64,000 bases of DNA from contig NZ_VMHN01000001.1 in NCBI RefSeq assembly GCF_008795955.1, positions 1,240,001 through 1,304,000 of the forward strand, in the 5' to 3' direction. This stretch comes from Marinobacter denitrificans. GTDB taxonomy: Bacteria; Pseudomonadota; Gammaproteobacteria; Pseudomonadales; Oleiphilaceae. The notes below the pieces were generated by a model. It was not told the DNA's origin, made no database searches, and worked only from the letters and a program-made list of their open reading frames with translations. Positions 38,150 through 47,729 of this stretch are shown here, piece after piece (position 1 is the first letter of the stretch; every line of letters begins with the position of its first letter). Position numbers and translations under genes: made by a program.

Positions 38150-39820
38150 ATGTCCGACAACAAAAAAGCACAGGGACATCACGAGTTCGACTACATCGTG
38201 ATAGGCGCCGGCACTGCCGGCTGCCTGCTGGCCAACCGGCTGAGTGCAGATCCGGCCAACCGGGTTTTGCTGATCGAAGCCGGCGGCCGGGACAACTATC
38301 ACTGGATTCACATTCCGGTGGGCTACCTGTACTGCATCAACAACCCCCGCACCGACTGGTGCTTCCGCACGGAGCCGGACCCCGGCCTTAACGGGCGCAC
38401 GCTCATCTATCCCCGGGGCAAAACCCTTGGCGGCTGTTCCAGCATCAACGGTATGCTCTACATTCGCGGCCAGGCCCGGGATTACAACCAGTGGGCGGAG
38501 ATCACCGATGAAGAAGACTGGAGCTGGGACAACTGCCTGCCCGACTTCATGCGCCATGAAGACCACTACCGCCTGGATGACGGTGGCGACGCCGAGCCGG
38601 AGCACGATAAGTATCACGGCCACGGCGGTGAATGGCGCGTGGAACATCAGCGCCTGAAATGGAAAGTGCTGGAGGACTTTGCCACCGCCTGCGTCGAGGC
38701 CGGAATACCCCGGACCCGGGACTTCAACCGGGGGGATAATGAAGGTGTCGATTATTTCGAAGTGAACCAGCGCTCGGGCTGGCGCTGGAATACCGCCAAG
38801 GCCTTCCTCCGTGGAGCCCGGAAACGCCCCAATCTCACCCTCTGGCATTCCACCCACGTGCTCGGCCTGGAAACGGAAACCTCCGATTCCGGGCCCCGTT
38901 GCACGGGCGTGCGTGTTGACCGGCCGGTTGACGGTGAGGTTGTTGCCAGGGCAAAACGGGAGGTCATCCTCTCAGCTGGCGCCATTGGTTCACCGCAGTT
39001 GCTGCAGCTTTCCGGCATTGGCCCGGCTGACCTGTTGAAAGAGCATGGTATTGATGTGGTCAAAGACCTGCCCGGGGTTGGCGAGAACTTGCAGGATCAC
39101 CTTCAGATCCGCTCTGTGTACAAGGTAAAGGGGGTCACTACCCTGAACACCATGGTCAATTCAATGGTCGGCAAGGCCCGCATCGGGCTGGAATACCTGC
39201 TCACCCGCTCAGGCCCCATGAGCATGGCACCGTCTCAGTTGTGCCTGTTTACCCGCAGCTCCGCGGAGTACGATTACGCCAATATCGAGTATCACGTCCA
39301 GCCCCTGAGCCTGGACGCCTTCGGTCAGCCGCTGCATGACTTCCCGGCCATTACCGCCAGTGTCTGCAACCTGAATCCGACCAGCCGTGGCACGGTACGT
39401 ATTCGCAGCAAAGATCCGAAACAGGCGCCGGCCATTGCCCCCAATTACCTGAGCACACCGGAAGACCGGAAAGTGGCCGCGGATTCACTGCGGGTGACCC
39501 GACGCATCGCAGAACAGCCTGCTTTCATGCAGTACCAGCCTGAAGAGTACAAACCGGGCCTGCAGTACCAGACCGACGAGGAACTCACCAAACTGGCCGG
39601 AGATATCGGTACCACCATTTTCCATCCGGTAGGCACCACCCGAATGGGCCGTGCCGACGATGAGCTCGCCGTAGTGGACCCCCACCTGCGGGTGAGGGGG
39701 GTGGCAGGTCTGCGGGTGGTCGATGCCGGCGTGATGCCCACCATTACCAGTGGCAACACCAACTCGCCCACCCTGATGATTGCGGAAAAAGCCGCCCGCT
39801 GGATCCTGGGCGGCGATTAG
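38150..39820 (+). CDS. GMC-family FAD-dependent oxidoreductase (alcohol/choline dehydrogenase-like)
   Basis: A 556-residue flavoenzyme. The FAD-binding Rossmann motif is YIVIGAGTAGCLLANRL (about 15-31). GMC signature 1 is PRGKTLGGCSSINGMLYIRG and signature 2 is GAIGSPQLLQLSGIGP. The C-terminal catalytic region is FHPVGTTRMG and VVDAGVMPTITSGNTNSPT. It resembles BetA and other alcohol dehydrogenases. It lies 28 bp after mmsA and is probably co-transcribed. Substrate is unknown; an alcohol giving a semialdehyde for MmsA is a reasonable guess. Confidence 0.85.
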   Translation: MSDNKKAQGHHEFDYIVIGAGTAGCLLANRLSADPANRVLLIEAGGRDNYHWIHIPVGYLYCINNPRTDWCFRTEPDPGLNGRTLIYPRGKTLGGCSSINGMLYIRGQARDYNQWAEITDEEDWSWDNCLPDFMRHEDHYRLDDGGDAEPEHDKYHGHGGEWRVEHQRLKWKVLEDFATACVEAGIPRTRDFNRGDNEGVDYFEVNQRSGWRWNTAKAFLRGARKRPNLTLWHSTHVLGLETETSDSGPRCTGVRVDRPVDGEVVARAKREVILSAGAIGSPQLLQLSGIGPADLLKEHGIDVVKDLPGVGENLQDHLQIRSVYKVKGVTTLNTMVNSMVGKARIGLEYLLTRSGPMSMAPSQLCLFTRSSAEYDYANIEYHVQPLSLDAFGQPLHDFPAITASVCNLNPTSRGTVRIRSKDPKQAPAIAPNYLSTPEDRKVAADSLRVTRRIAEQPAFMQYQPEEYKPGLQYQTDEELTKLAGDIGTTIFHPVGTTRMGRADDELAVVDPHLRVRGVAGLRVVDAGVMPTITSGNTNSPTLMIAEKAARWILGGD

Positions 39821-39827
39821 TCGCTGA

Positions 39828-42284
39828 TCAGGCCGGGTTGTGGTCGATCAGCGTGTCCTTGTTGCGCGCAAACTCGTCGAACGGGAAATCGTCCACGGTC
39901 AGCATTTCCAGGACCAACGCTTCGTATTCACGCATGAATTCGGCCTCTTCCTTCGTGAAGATGTCCGCTTCCAGTGCGGCTTCGAAGCGCTCTTCCGGAT
40001 GCAGGGCCTCCATCGGCAACTGACCCTTGGCGTAGGCCTTGGTGGCCTTACGGTAGAGCTGTTCGGCCTTGTCGTAGTCTTTCAGCAGGCTGTTGTACTG
40101 GGCAACGGGGTTTGCAACCGCGCCCTTGCCTTCACCGGCCGTAGTCCAGGAGCCAGCCAGCAGTTTTTCGCGAATCGGGCTGTCGGTTGAGATTGCCCGG
40201 GCCAGCTTGCGGGTCAGGTCGTCGTGGGGTTTGTCCCAGCGACGACCCAGAGGCATGGTGATGACACGCAGGGCCAGGGCTACCGGGCGATTGGGCAGGT
40301 TCTGGAGGAACTCATCCATGGCATTTTCGGTGCGATACAGCAGCAGTGCCATGCTGTATTCCATCAGGTCCCGTTCGCCATCCACCGGCTGGGTTTCATG
40401 CCAGTTCTTGAGCACCATAGAGGCCAGATAGAGATTGGCCAACACGTCGCCGAGGCGTGCGGAAATCAGCTCACGCATTTTCAGCTCGGACCCCAACGTG
40501 GTCATCGCGGCGTCTGCACACAGGCCGAAAGCGGCGCTGAAGCGGGCTACGCCCTGGGCGTACCTGCGAGCGACGTGGTCGAATGGCACATCGGCCTTGC
40601 CAATTCCAAGCGCCTGAGTAAAGGCACGGGCAGCGTTGCCAAAGATCAGGCCGGCATGACCAAAGAAGGCGTCGTCGAATGCATCGATGTCATCGTTATC
40701 CTTGGCCGCCAGCTCTTTCAGGACGTAGGGATGGCAGCGGATCGCACCCTGGCCAAAGATCATCAGGCTGCGGGTCATGATGTTGGCGCCTTCCACGGTG
40801 ATGGACACCGCCGCTCCACTGTAGCCGATGCCCAGGTAGTTGCGGGGGCCAAGCGTCACGGTTTTGCCGCCGTGCACGTCCATGGCGTCTGTCAGCACCC
40901 CGCGCTGGAATTCGGTGAGGTGGTATTTGAGAATCGCCGAAGGTACTGCCGGCTTTTCGCCCCTGTCGATCATGTTTGCAGTGTGGTTCACCGCTGACTG
41001 GGCGATGTAGGTTTTCGCAGCAATGCGAGCCAGGGGCTCCTGCACGCCTTCCATATCCGCCACCGGGGTATTGAACTGGCGACGGATACGGGTGAAGCCG
41101 CCCGCCGTGCCCACGGAGTAAGCAGCCGCACCAGCCGCGCCAGATGGCAGCGTTATACAGCGGCCAACGGAGAGGCATTCAACCAGCATGCGCCAGCCCT
41201 GCCCTGCCATTTCCTGGCCACCGATGATGTAGTCCAGCGGAATGAATACGTCGGTGCCCTTGATGGGGCCATTCATGAACGGTGTACCGATAGGGCAGTG
41301 ACGACGGCCGATCTCCATACCCTTGGTATTCCGGGGGATCAGCGCACAGGTAATGCCATAGTCCTTGGTATCGCCCAGCAGACCGTCCGGGTCGAACATG
41401 CGGAACGCCAGGCCCACCACGGTGGCGACCGGCGCCAGGGTGATCCAGCGCTTCTCGAAGTTGAGGCGCAAGCCCAGCACTTCCTTGCCTTCGAATTCGC
41501 CCTTGCAGACGATACCGGTGTCCGGCAGCGACGTAGCATCGGAACCGGCGCGCGGGCCGGTAAGGCCAAAGCATGGAATTTCGCGACCATCAGCAAGGCG
41601 CGGCAGATAGTGATTCTTCTGCTCCTCGGTACCGTACTTCACCAGCAGTTCGCCGGGGCCGAGTGAGTTGGGTACGCCCACCGTAACCATCAGCATTTCA
41701 TTGCCCGCCAGCTTCTGCAGTACAGCGGTCTGGGCTTTCGCAGAGAAATGCAGGCCACCGTATTCCTCGGGAATGATCATGCCGAAGAATTTTTCCTTCT
41801 TGAGGAATTCCCACAGGTCCGCCGGCAGATCGGCACGCTCAACCGCCAGGTCCCAGGAATTGCACATGGAAATGGCCTGGGTGCACTGGTTGTCGACGAA
41901 CGCCTGTTCTTTTTCTGACAAGCCGGTATTACGGTTGATCAGCAGGTTGTGCCAGTCAGGACGGCCGGTAAACAGCTCACCGTCCCAACTGACGGTACCC
42001 GCTTCCAGAGCCACCTTTTCGGTATCTGAAACCTTTGGAGCGACTTTCTTGAACATGGCAAACACCCGCGGAGTCAGCCAGCTCTGGCGGAAGCCGGGCA
42101 GGCCGGCGGCGGCTGTGATCGCTGCACCAATAAACAGAATCAGCGCCAGCACGCCCGAGGCGAAGAACAGGGAAAGCAGGCCTGTCACTACCATGACCCC
42201 GATGGCGGGTTTGGCGCCTGATTCATTGCGCATTACAACAAGGAGCCCTGCAACAGCAACAAGAAACAGTATGAAAGTCATCAT
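39828..42284 (-). CDS. fadE: Acyl-CoA dehydrogenase FadE
   Basis: An 818-residue protein, matching the long FadE class of gammaproteobacteria (E. coli 814). Two or three N-terminal hydrophobic segments (about 1-60) anchor it to the membrane. The ACAD core has CFGLTGPRAGSDATS and FMNGPIKGTDVFIPLDY, and a large C-terminal region typical of FadE. It carries out the first oxidation of fatty-acid beta-oxidation. The gene converges with the GMC oxidoreductase, 7 bp apart. No FadR or PsrA-type site was seen upstream. Confidence 0.93.
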   Translation of the reverse strand: MMTFILFLVAVAGLLVVMRNESGAKPAIGVMVVTGLLSLFFASGVLALILFIGAAITAAAGLPGFRQSWLTPRVFAMFKKVAPKVSDTEKVALEAGTVSWDGELFTGRPDWHNLLINRNTGLSEKEQAFVDNQCTQAISMCNSWDLAVERADLPADLWEFLKKEKFFGMIIPEEYGGLHFSAKAQTAVLQKLAGNEMLMVTVGVPNSLGPGELLVKYGTEEQKNHYLPRLADGREIPCFGLTGPRAGSDATSLPDTGIVCKGEFEGKEVLGLRLNFEKRWITLAPVATVVGLAFRMFDPDGLLGDTKDYGITCALIPRNTKGMEIGRRHCPIGTPFMNGPIKGTDVFIPLDYIIGGQEMAGQGWRMLVECLSVGRCITLPSGAAGAAAYSVGTAGGFTRIRRQFNTPVADMEGVQEPLARIAAKTYIAQSAVNHTANMIDRGEKPAVPSAILKYHLTEFQRGVLTDAMDVHGGKTVTLGPRNYLGIGYSGAAVSITVEGANIMTRSLMIFGQGAIRCHPYVLKELAAKDNDDIDAFDDAFFGHAGLIFGNAARAFTQALGIGKADVPFDHVARRYAQGVARFSAAFGLCADAAMTTLGSELKMRELISARLGDVLANLYLASMVLKNWHETQPVDGERDLMEYSMALLLYRTENAMDEFLQNLPNRPVALALRVITMPLGRRWDKPHDDLTRKLARAISTDSPIREKLLAGSWTTAGEGKGAVANPVAQYNSLLKDYDKAEQLYRKATKAYAKGQLPMEALHPEERFEAALEADIFTKEEAEFMREYEALVLEMLTVDDFPFDEFARNKDTLIDHNPA

Positions 42285-42384
42285 GGATACTCTCTGTCGT
42301 CCGTGGTTATGAATGTCAGAAACTACAATTTGTTACGTTCAACCTACCTGATCAGATGAAGCCTGGCTAGCAACTGGTTCACCA

Positions 42385-45249
42385 TCAGGCAGTTACAATC
42401 ACCCGAATACCTTCCAGAGACAAACTGGCCTGGCCCAGCGCAGTCTCCGCCGCTGCCAGTTGCTCCCGGAAAAATCCGATCTCCTCATCGCGGATGGCCG
42501 GGTTTACCTTCTGCATTGCCTCCAGACGGCGGATTTCCGGCCCGAACACCTCCCTTACCCGGGACAGGGCAGAGGTTCGTAGTGGCTCCAGGTGTGGTTC
42601 GGCCAGATTTTCTGCATGGTCAACCATGGTTTCCACCTGGGGGCGTATCTGGGGCACGATGGCCTGCGCGGTTCGCCTGCGAATGTTGGAGCACATATCG
42701 TTAAGCCTGTCGTGGGGCAATGTCGCTGACAGATTCCGCCCGTTCACGTCCACCAGCAGCCGCAACGGCGACACCGGCAGGTAGCGCGACAACTGCAGCG
42801 ATTCCGGCGCCGGACAATGCACCGTGAACAGCGCCTCCAGTAGCAGCGTGCCCGGAGGCAGTGCCTTGACCGTCATGCTGGCCAGTGCGGCCTTTCCCAG
42901 CCCGGAACTGGTCACCGACTCCATCACCCCGGTCACCAGCGGATGCTCCCAGCTCATGAACGCCATGTCTTCGCGTTCAAGAGCCTGCTGACGGCTCCAG
43001 GTAACGGTCATCCCGTCTTCTGGCAGTTCCGTCACGTGCCCCGCCTGGTATTGCTCTCCCGGGCGGAGCACATCCGCGTGTTCGGAATGATCTTCCACAT
43101 CCACACCCAGGATGTCGCACGCCTCAATCATGTAATCCCGTACTTGGGCAGATTCTTCCTCCGCCTCGATCTGGCCGATCAGTGCGTCCGCCACCTCCGG
43201 CCGGCAGGAATTGAGCTCGATCAGCGCATCCCTGCCATTTCGCAACAGGGTGCGCAGGCGTTCCGCTTCTTTTTGCGAGGCCTCCAGCAGCGCCGGCATC
43301 TGATCAACCTGCCCATCAATGGCAGCCTGCCACTGCGATGCAACGTGATCATGCACAGCAACACCCACAGAGCAGCTTTCGTTGAACGCATTCAATCCTT
43401 CTTCAAACCAACGGTACTGGATCTCCTGCGCGGTTCCCTGCAGGTAAGGAATGTGTATGTCGATGGTGTCTGTCTGCCCGATACGATCGAGGCGGCCAAT
43501 CCGCTGTTCCAGCAGGTCCGGGTTGGCCGGCAGGTCAAACAGGATCAGATGATGAGCAAATTGGAAATTGCGGCCCTCACTGCCGATTTCCGAACAGATC
43601 AGCGCCTGGGCGCCCTGCTCGGTATCGGAGAAATAGGCAGCGGCCCGGTCCCGTTCGATCAGACTGAGGTGCTCATGGAAGGCAGCACTGCGGATGCCGG
43701 CTCGAAGCTGCAGATAGTGTTCCAGCGCCATTGCGGTGGAGGCATGGGCACAAATAACCACCACTTTGGCGGGTTTCAGTCCCGTGAGGGTCTTTTCGAG
43801 CCAGGCCACTCGGGGGTCTTCCGCCAGCCAATGCTCCTCGTCCACGGCTGTTTCGGGGGTCAGCCCTGCGCTGCCGTGGCACAGGTCATTGCCCTGATAA
43901 AGCTCGGGACAAGGCAATGCAGCCGGCAACGGGTGACGCTCCGGAAACCCCTTGATGGCTGCACGGGTATTACGAAACAGCACCCGCCCGGTGCCATGGC
44001 GGTCCAGCAGAGCATCAATGACCGCCTGTTCCGGCTGCTGTGCGGACATCAACGCACCAAGCTCATCGCCCAGCCACTCCTCCAGAGAACGTCGGTCCTC
44101 GCTGGAAAAGGCTGTTATACCCTGCTCATTTATACGGGCCACCACCCGGTTGATGACTTCGTACTGTTTTTCTTCTTCCCTGAAGGCCTCCAGGTCGTGG
44201 AAGCGTGCAGGATCCAGCAGACGCAGGCGTGCAAAATGGCTGGCCACCCCCACTTGCTCCGGCGTTGCCGTCAACAACAACAAACCGTTGCTGACCGCAG
44301 AGAGCTGTTCAACCAGACGATACTCCGGGCTGGCCACGTCAGGGCTCCAGGCCAGGTGATGGGCTTCGTCCACCACCATCAGGTCCCATCCCGCTGCGAT
44401 CGCGTCCGCCTGGGCCTGCTCACTGGACATCAGGAAATCCAGGCTGCACAGGGCCAGCTGTTCGCTTTCAAACGGATTCTCGTCAGCGTCGGCCAGATCG
44501 TCTTCTTCATCCGACAGATCGTCAAAGTCCTCCATGGCTTCGTATCGACCCTGATCAATGATGGAGAAACGCAGGTTAAACCGCCGCAGCATTTCCACCA
44601 GCCACTGGTGAATCAGGGAATCCGGTACCACAATCAGCACTCTGCGAGCACGACTGGTATGCAACTGATAATGCAGAATCAGCCCGGCCTCGATGGTCTT
44701 TCCCAGCCCAACTTCGTCCGCCAGCAATACCCGGGGCGCATAACGGGTGGCGACTTCGTGGGCAATATAGATCTGGTGCGGCAGGTGCTGGGTACGCGCG
44801 CCGATCAGGCCCTGGGCTGATGAGGCCCGCAGCCGGTCCTGATGCTGCGCCGTCGCGACCCTCAAACGGAACGCGCCATTGCGATCAAACTGGCCGGCAA
44901 ACAGACGTTGGTGGGGCGCAGAGAAATCCACCACGCTGCTGAGTTTCACTTCGGAAATCTGGGTCAGGTTTTCGCTTCCGTTGTCGGCGTGATACATCAG
45001 CACGCCCCCGAGGTCCTCGACCGCACGAACCACGTACCGCTCGCCGTCAAAGGTCTCAATTTCCTCCCCAATCTGATAGATGATCCGTGACAGCGGGGCA
45101 TTGTCGATGGCGTAGGTGCGCTCCTCGTCGGCGGCGGGAAAACCCAGGGTGACCCGGCGCCCGGAAATATCCGTGACAATCCCGAGCCCAAGTGCTGTGT
45201 CGCTGTGACTGACCCAGCGCTGGCCGATTACAAATTCCGATGTATCCAA
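42385..45249 (-). CDS. rapA: RNA polymerase recycling ATPase RapA
   Basis: A 954-residue SWI2/SNF2 protein that binds RNA polymerase and helps it recycle. The N-terminal Tudor-like region begins EFVIGQRWVSHSDTALGLG. Walker A is LADEVGLGKTIEAG (about 176-189), DEAH box VVDEAHH, and motif VI reads QRIGRLDRIGQ. The C-terminal RapA domain follows. E. coli RapA is 968. The start appears to be TTG at 45249, with GGAGG 4 bp before it and an N-terminus matching E. coli RapA. Confidence 0.93.
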   Translation of the reverse strand: MDTSEFVIGQRWVSHSDTALGLGIVTDISGRRVTLGFPAADEERTYAIDNAPLSRIIYQIGEEIETFDGERYVVRAVEDLGGVLMYHADNGSENLTQISEVKLSSVVDFSAPHQRLFAGQFDRNGAFRLRVATAQHQDRLRASSAQGLIGARTQHLPHQIYIAHEVATRYAPRVLLADEVGLGKTIEAGLILHYQLHTSRARRVLIVVPDSLIHQWLVEMLRRFNLRFSIIDQGRYEAMEDFDDLSDEEDDLADADENPFESEQLALCSLDFLMSSEQAQADAIAAGWDLMVVDEAHHLAWSPDVASPEYRLVEQLSAVSNGLLLLTATPEQVGVASHFARLRLLDPARFHDLEAFREEEKQYEVINRVVARINEQGITAFSSEDRRSLEEWLGDELGALMSAQQPEQAVIDALLDRHGTGRVLFRNTRAAIKGFPERHPLPAALPCPELYQGNDLCHGSAGLTPETAVDEEHWLAEDPRVAWLEKTLTGLKPAKVVVICAHASTAMALEHYLQLRAGIRSAAFHEHLSLIERDRAAAYFSDTEQGAQALICSEIGSEGRNFQFAHHLILFDLPANPDLLEQRIGRLDRIGQTDTIDIHIPYLQGTAQEIQYRWFEEGLNAFNESCSVGVAVHDHVASQWQAAIDGQVDQMPALLEASQKEAERLRTLLRNGRDALIELNSCRPEVADALIGQIEAEEESAQVRDYMIEACDILGVDVEDHSEHADVLRPGEQYQAGHVTELPEDGMTVTWSRQQALEREDMAFMSWEHPLVTGVMESVTSSGLGKAALASMTVKALPPGTLLLEALFTVHCPAPESLQLSRYLPVSPLRLLVDVNGRNLSATLPHDRLNDMCSNIRRRTAQAIVPQIRPQVETMVDHAENLAEPHLEPLRTSALSRVREVFGPEIRRLEAMQKVNPAIRDEEIGFFREQLAAAETALGQASLSLEGIRVIVTA

Positions 45250-45284
45250 GAAACCTCCGACAGATTCAGCTTGCTTTAACGGCG

Positions 45285-46040
45285 TTATACGTCTGTGTCC
45301 GACGGCCCGTTTTCACGTACCCAGTAGGCAGTTGCTCCGCAAACCGCTGCCGGCACCACAAACAGATTCAGTACCGGCACCATCGCGGCCAGCGCAACCG
45401 GCAGCCCGAACCCGAGGGCTGACAGACGGGTATCCCCTAACAGACGGCGCAGGGCGGGAAAGCTGACCCGGTGATTGTCCGCCGGGTAATCCACATACTG
45501 CAGCGCCATCATCCAGCAGTTGAAAACAAACCACAGTACTGCTGCGACCAGATTCACCACCGGGATAACGCCGATGATAAACAGGCCGATCGCCCTGGGC
45601 AGGTAATAGATGATCTTCTGGACTTCGCGCCAGAGCGCGCGGGGAATGTCCCGGACAATCTGGCTCCAGCTGTCGTCCGTACTGACCTCTTGCCCCGTCA
45701 GGTGCCTCTCCGTCACTTCTGCAAGATAACCGTAGAAGGGAGAGCCGATCAGGTTAGCCACAATCACAAATCCGTAAGCCAGCATTAACAGAATCACGGC
45801 CCCGTAGAGTATCCAGAACAGCCAGTCGAGGCTTTGCAACCAGGCCCAGTCCGGCAGCCAACTCATGGCGGCGGCGATCATGCCAGTAAAAAGTTCGGCC
45901 AGGAAGTAGAACAGGAGCCCGAATAACAGAATATTGATGACAAGCGGAATAACAACGAACAACCTCAGCCCCGGCTGCCGTATCAACCGGAACCCCTCTC
46001 CGAGATATCCCAGACCGCGGAAAAAGTTTCCTTTCAACAT
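45285..46040 (-). CDS. cysZ: Sulfate transporter CysZ
   Basis: A 251-residue inner-membrane protein with four long hydrophobic segments. It starts GNFFRGLGYLGEGFRLIRQPGLRLFVVIPLVIN, of which the RQPGLRxFVxxPLxxN pattern is characteristic of CysZ (E. coli 253 residues). It imports sulfate for cysteine synthesis. ATG at 46040 is preferred; a TTG at 46082 would add 14 residues. No other sulfur gene is nearby. Confidence 0.88.
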   Translation of the reverse strand: MLKGNFFRGLGYLGEGFRLIRQPGLRLFVVIPLVINILLFGLLFYFLAELFTGMIAAAMSWLPDWAWLQSLDWLFWILYGAVILLMLAYGFVIVANLIGSPFYGYLAEVTERHLTGQEVSTDDSWSQIVRDIPRALWREVQKIIYYLPRAIGLFIIGVIPVVNLVAAVLWFVFNCWMMALQYVDYPADNHRVSFPALRRLLGDTRLSALGFGLPVALAAMVPVLNLFVVPAAVCGATAYWVRENGPSDTDV

Positions 46041-46124
46041 ACCTCGCAGCACCTCAGCTTCGATGACAGTGACGGGGCGCAAAGCATATCATGTTGCAAA
46101 CTCCACCACAGCCCGACGGTGTAC

Positions 46125-46538
46125 ATGGGATTTCTGACACAACGCATTCGTTTTCTGCTTGATTATCAGCCATTCTGGAGGGCCATGCTGATAATTTCCG
46201 CAACAGCCATCCTCTACCTGGCCACCACCAGCGAGCCCTACCCGGTTCCTTCGGCGGACAGCGACAAGCTGAATCATCTGCTGGCCTTCCTGCAACTGAC
46301 GATTGTCACACGCCTGGCCTGGCCCGGGCTGAGCCGCCTCTGGATAGCCTGCGGCCTGCTTGCCTTTGGGGTGACGATTGAAATCGTACAGGCCCAGTTA
46401 CCCTATCGCACCTTTGCAGTGGCCGACATTGTGGCGGACGCCGCTGGCATTGCCATCGGCCTTCTGCCTTGCCCTGCATTCATCAGGCGACGAGCCGCGC
46501 AAGCTTGCGAAAAAACGGATGTGCGAGATTCGCCCTGA
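46125..46538 (+). CDS. VanZ-like family membrane protein
   Basis: A 137-residue protein with three or four hydrophobic segments. The VanZ-like pattern is seen in DSDKLNHLLAFLQLT, then GVTIEIVQAQLPYRTFAVADIVADAAGIAIG, with the conserved Asp/Lys-Hxx and Glu-x-x-Q and D-x-x-A-x-x-x-G positions. Function is unknown; VanZ itself gives weak teicoplanin resistance in Enterococcus, which is not implied here. A GTG at 46119 is an alternative start. Confidence 0.75.
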   Translation: MGFLTQRIRFLLDYQPFWRAMLIISATAILYLATTSEPYPVPSADSDKLNHLLAFLQLTIVTRLAWPGLSRLWIACGLLAFGVTIEIVQAQLPYRTFAVADIVADAAGIAIGLLPCPAFIRRRAAQACEKTDVRDSP

Positions 46539-46582
46539 GGCTTGTGAGATATTTCCTACAAAGCCGTAGGCTCTTGCTGCTC

Positions 46583-46599
46583 TGTTACGTACGCTTACA
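46583..46599 (+). promoter_or_regulatory. GacA/UvrY-type upstream activating box
   Basis: TGTTACGTACGCTTACA closely fits the TGTAAG-N-CTTACA inverted repeat bound by GacA. It lies about 138 bp upstream of the presumed RNA start, similar to the remote sites of rsmY/rsmZ and csrB. Confidence 0.65.
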
Positions 46600-46623
46600 T
46601 AACTTGGATCAAGCATAAATTAC

Positions 46624-46636
46624 CAAATCATTGATA
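46624..46636 (-). promoter_or_regulatory. IHF-binding-site match
   Basis: On the minus strand TATCAATGATTTG matches WATCARNNNNTTR at every position. It lies between the GacA-type box and the promoter of the CsrB/RsmZ-like RNA, within a very AT-rich stretch. IHF bends the rsmZ and csrB promoter regions in other bacteria. Confidence 0.55.
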
Positions 46637-46716
46637 TAAAACGAATTATCTGATTTGTAAAAAGATTGTAACCTTCCCGACATGCATATTTCACTCACAT
46701 ATAACATTTCAGTTGC

Positions 46717-46722
46717 TATAGT
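46717..46722 (+). promoter_or_regulatory. -10 element of the CsrB/RsmZ-like RNA
   Basis: TATAGT differs from TATAAT at one position. No strong -35 is present, as expected for an activator-dependent promoter. The RNA start would be near 46729. Confidence 0.5.
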
Positions 46723-46728
46723 GGTTAC

Positions 46729-46956
46729 ATCAAGGATGACAGGGAAAAGGACGACGCACTGGATGCACCCCGGCAACTGGACGCCGGGAGAGGCAAGGAC
46801 ACAGGGACGCCTCGCTTAAGGGATATCTAATCGGATCGCCGGCTCGGACGCTGGCACCAGGGACGGGCAAAGGAAAACGGCAACAGGATAGTTGCCCATC
46901 GCGCAAGGACGCGCCTGTTCCGAAAGAGGGTAACCGAGAGGTTGCCCTTTTTTTTT
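46729..46956 (+). ncRNA. CsrB/RsmZ-type regulatory RNA
   Basis: About 228 nt with no open frame and 14 GGA motifs, several in AGGA or AGGGA form and predicted in hairpin loops, for example near 46734, 46743, 46749, 46797, 46805, 46860 and 46906. Such RNAs sequester CsrA/RsmA dimers. The RNA ends in a strong intrinsic terminator. A GacA-type box and an IHF site lie upstream. Start position is inferred from the -10. The RNA should relieve RsmA repression of motility, biofilm or storage genes under GacS/GacA control. Confidence 0.85.
46928..46956 (+). terminator. Intrinsic terminator of the CsrB/RsmZ-type RNA
   Basis: GGGTAACC-GAGA-GGTTGCCC (one G-U pair) is followed by nine T residues. This is one of the clearest terminators in the window. 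Confidence 0.9.
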
Positions 46957-46964
46957 GTGCTTCT

Positions 46965-47630
46965 CTATCCGGCCAGGCCCCCTGCGGCCTGGTAAACCCG
47001 CACCCGATTGAACTCTTCGAACTCGTGCAGGTCGGGCCAGGTGCGGGCCTCGATTACCGCTTGCTGCCGGTACCGGTCATCTCCCAGCTCCCTCATCCGT
47101 GAATCGGCCAGCAACACCCGTGGCGCAGTCAGCCTGAAAACGGACAACAGAGGGCGGTTATCCGGGTCATACAACACGTCCGCCGCTGTCACCACGCCCA
47201 CGTGGCTTGGCCGGGCGTTCCAGTCGCTACACAGAGACACCGTGACGCCGTTCAGCCTGGCATTGGCTTCCACAGCATCCAGTGCCGCCGGATCAATGTC
47301 ACAGGCGATGGCCTCCCTCGCCCCCGCCATCTTGGCCGCAATCGCGACAATGCCCGAACCGGACCCGAAATCCAGTACTGTCTCGCCCCTGACCAGATGA
47401 GGATTGGCGAGAATATAGGCGGCAAGCACCTGGCCACTTGCCCAGCAAAACGACCAATACGCCGGTTCAGCCACCACAGCCTGGGCTTCATCGTGACTGA
47501 TCGGGCCTTCCAGAACCGAAGGGTCGAACAGATACAGCGAAATGTCAGGGCATCCCGCCGGAGCTGTGGCTGCCACCCGTCCACGGCTCAGAGTTTTTGC
47601 GAGGTGCTGGTCAAGAATGTCAGGGGTCAT
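46965..47630 (-). CDS. Class I SAM-dependent methyltransferase (PrmA/ETFB-methyltransferase-like)
   Basis: A 221-residue enzyme. Motif I is VLDFGSGSGIVAIAA (about 82-96), followed by the acidic end of strand 2 (ACDIDPAALDAVEANARLNG) and a post-I ADVLYDPDN region. The N-terminal FCWASGQVLAAYILANP resembles methyltransferases of the nicotinamide N-methylase-like/ETFB-lysine type. The substrate is unknown. The ATG at 47630 is used because the longer frame runs into the promoter region of selU. Confidence 0.75.
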   Translation of the reverse strand: MTPDILDQHLAKTLSRGRVAATAPAGCPDISLYLFDPSVLEGPISHDEAQAVVAEPAYWSFCWASGQVLAAYILANPHLVRGETVLDFGSGSGIVAIAAKMAGAREAIACDIDPAALDAVEANARLNGVTVSLCSDWNARPSHVGVVTAADVLYDPDNRPLLSVFRLTAPRVLLADSRMRELGDDRYRQQAVIEARTWPDLHEFEEFNRVRVYQAAGGLAG

Positions 47631-47729
47631 GTTTACTCCGGGGCACAGGCCAAGGGGAGGCATTGTAAGCAAAAAAACCTCATGTCCGTTATACTGCGAC
47701 CTCATTTCCAGCACGAACCTGAACCTGTC

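Noticed and set aside
42285..42384. FadR or PsrA operator before fadE
   Set aside because: No GAAAC-N4-GTTTC type repeat is present.
42943..44820. 625-codon open frame on the plus strand
   Set aside because: It is the antisense shadow of rapA, with no start signals or recognisable domain.
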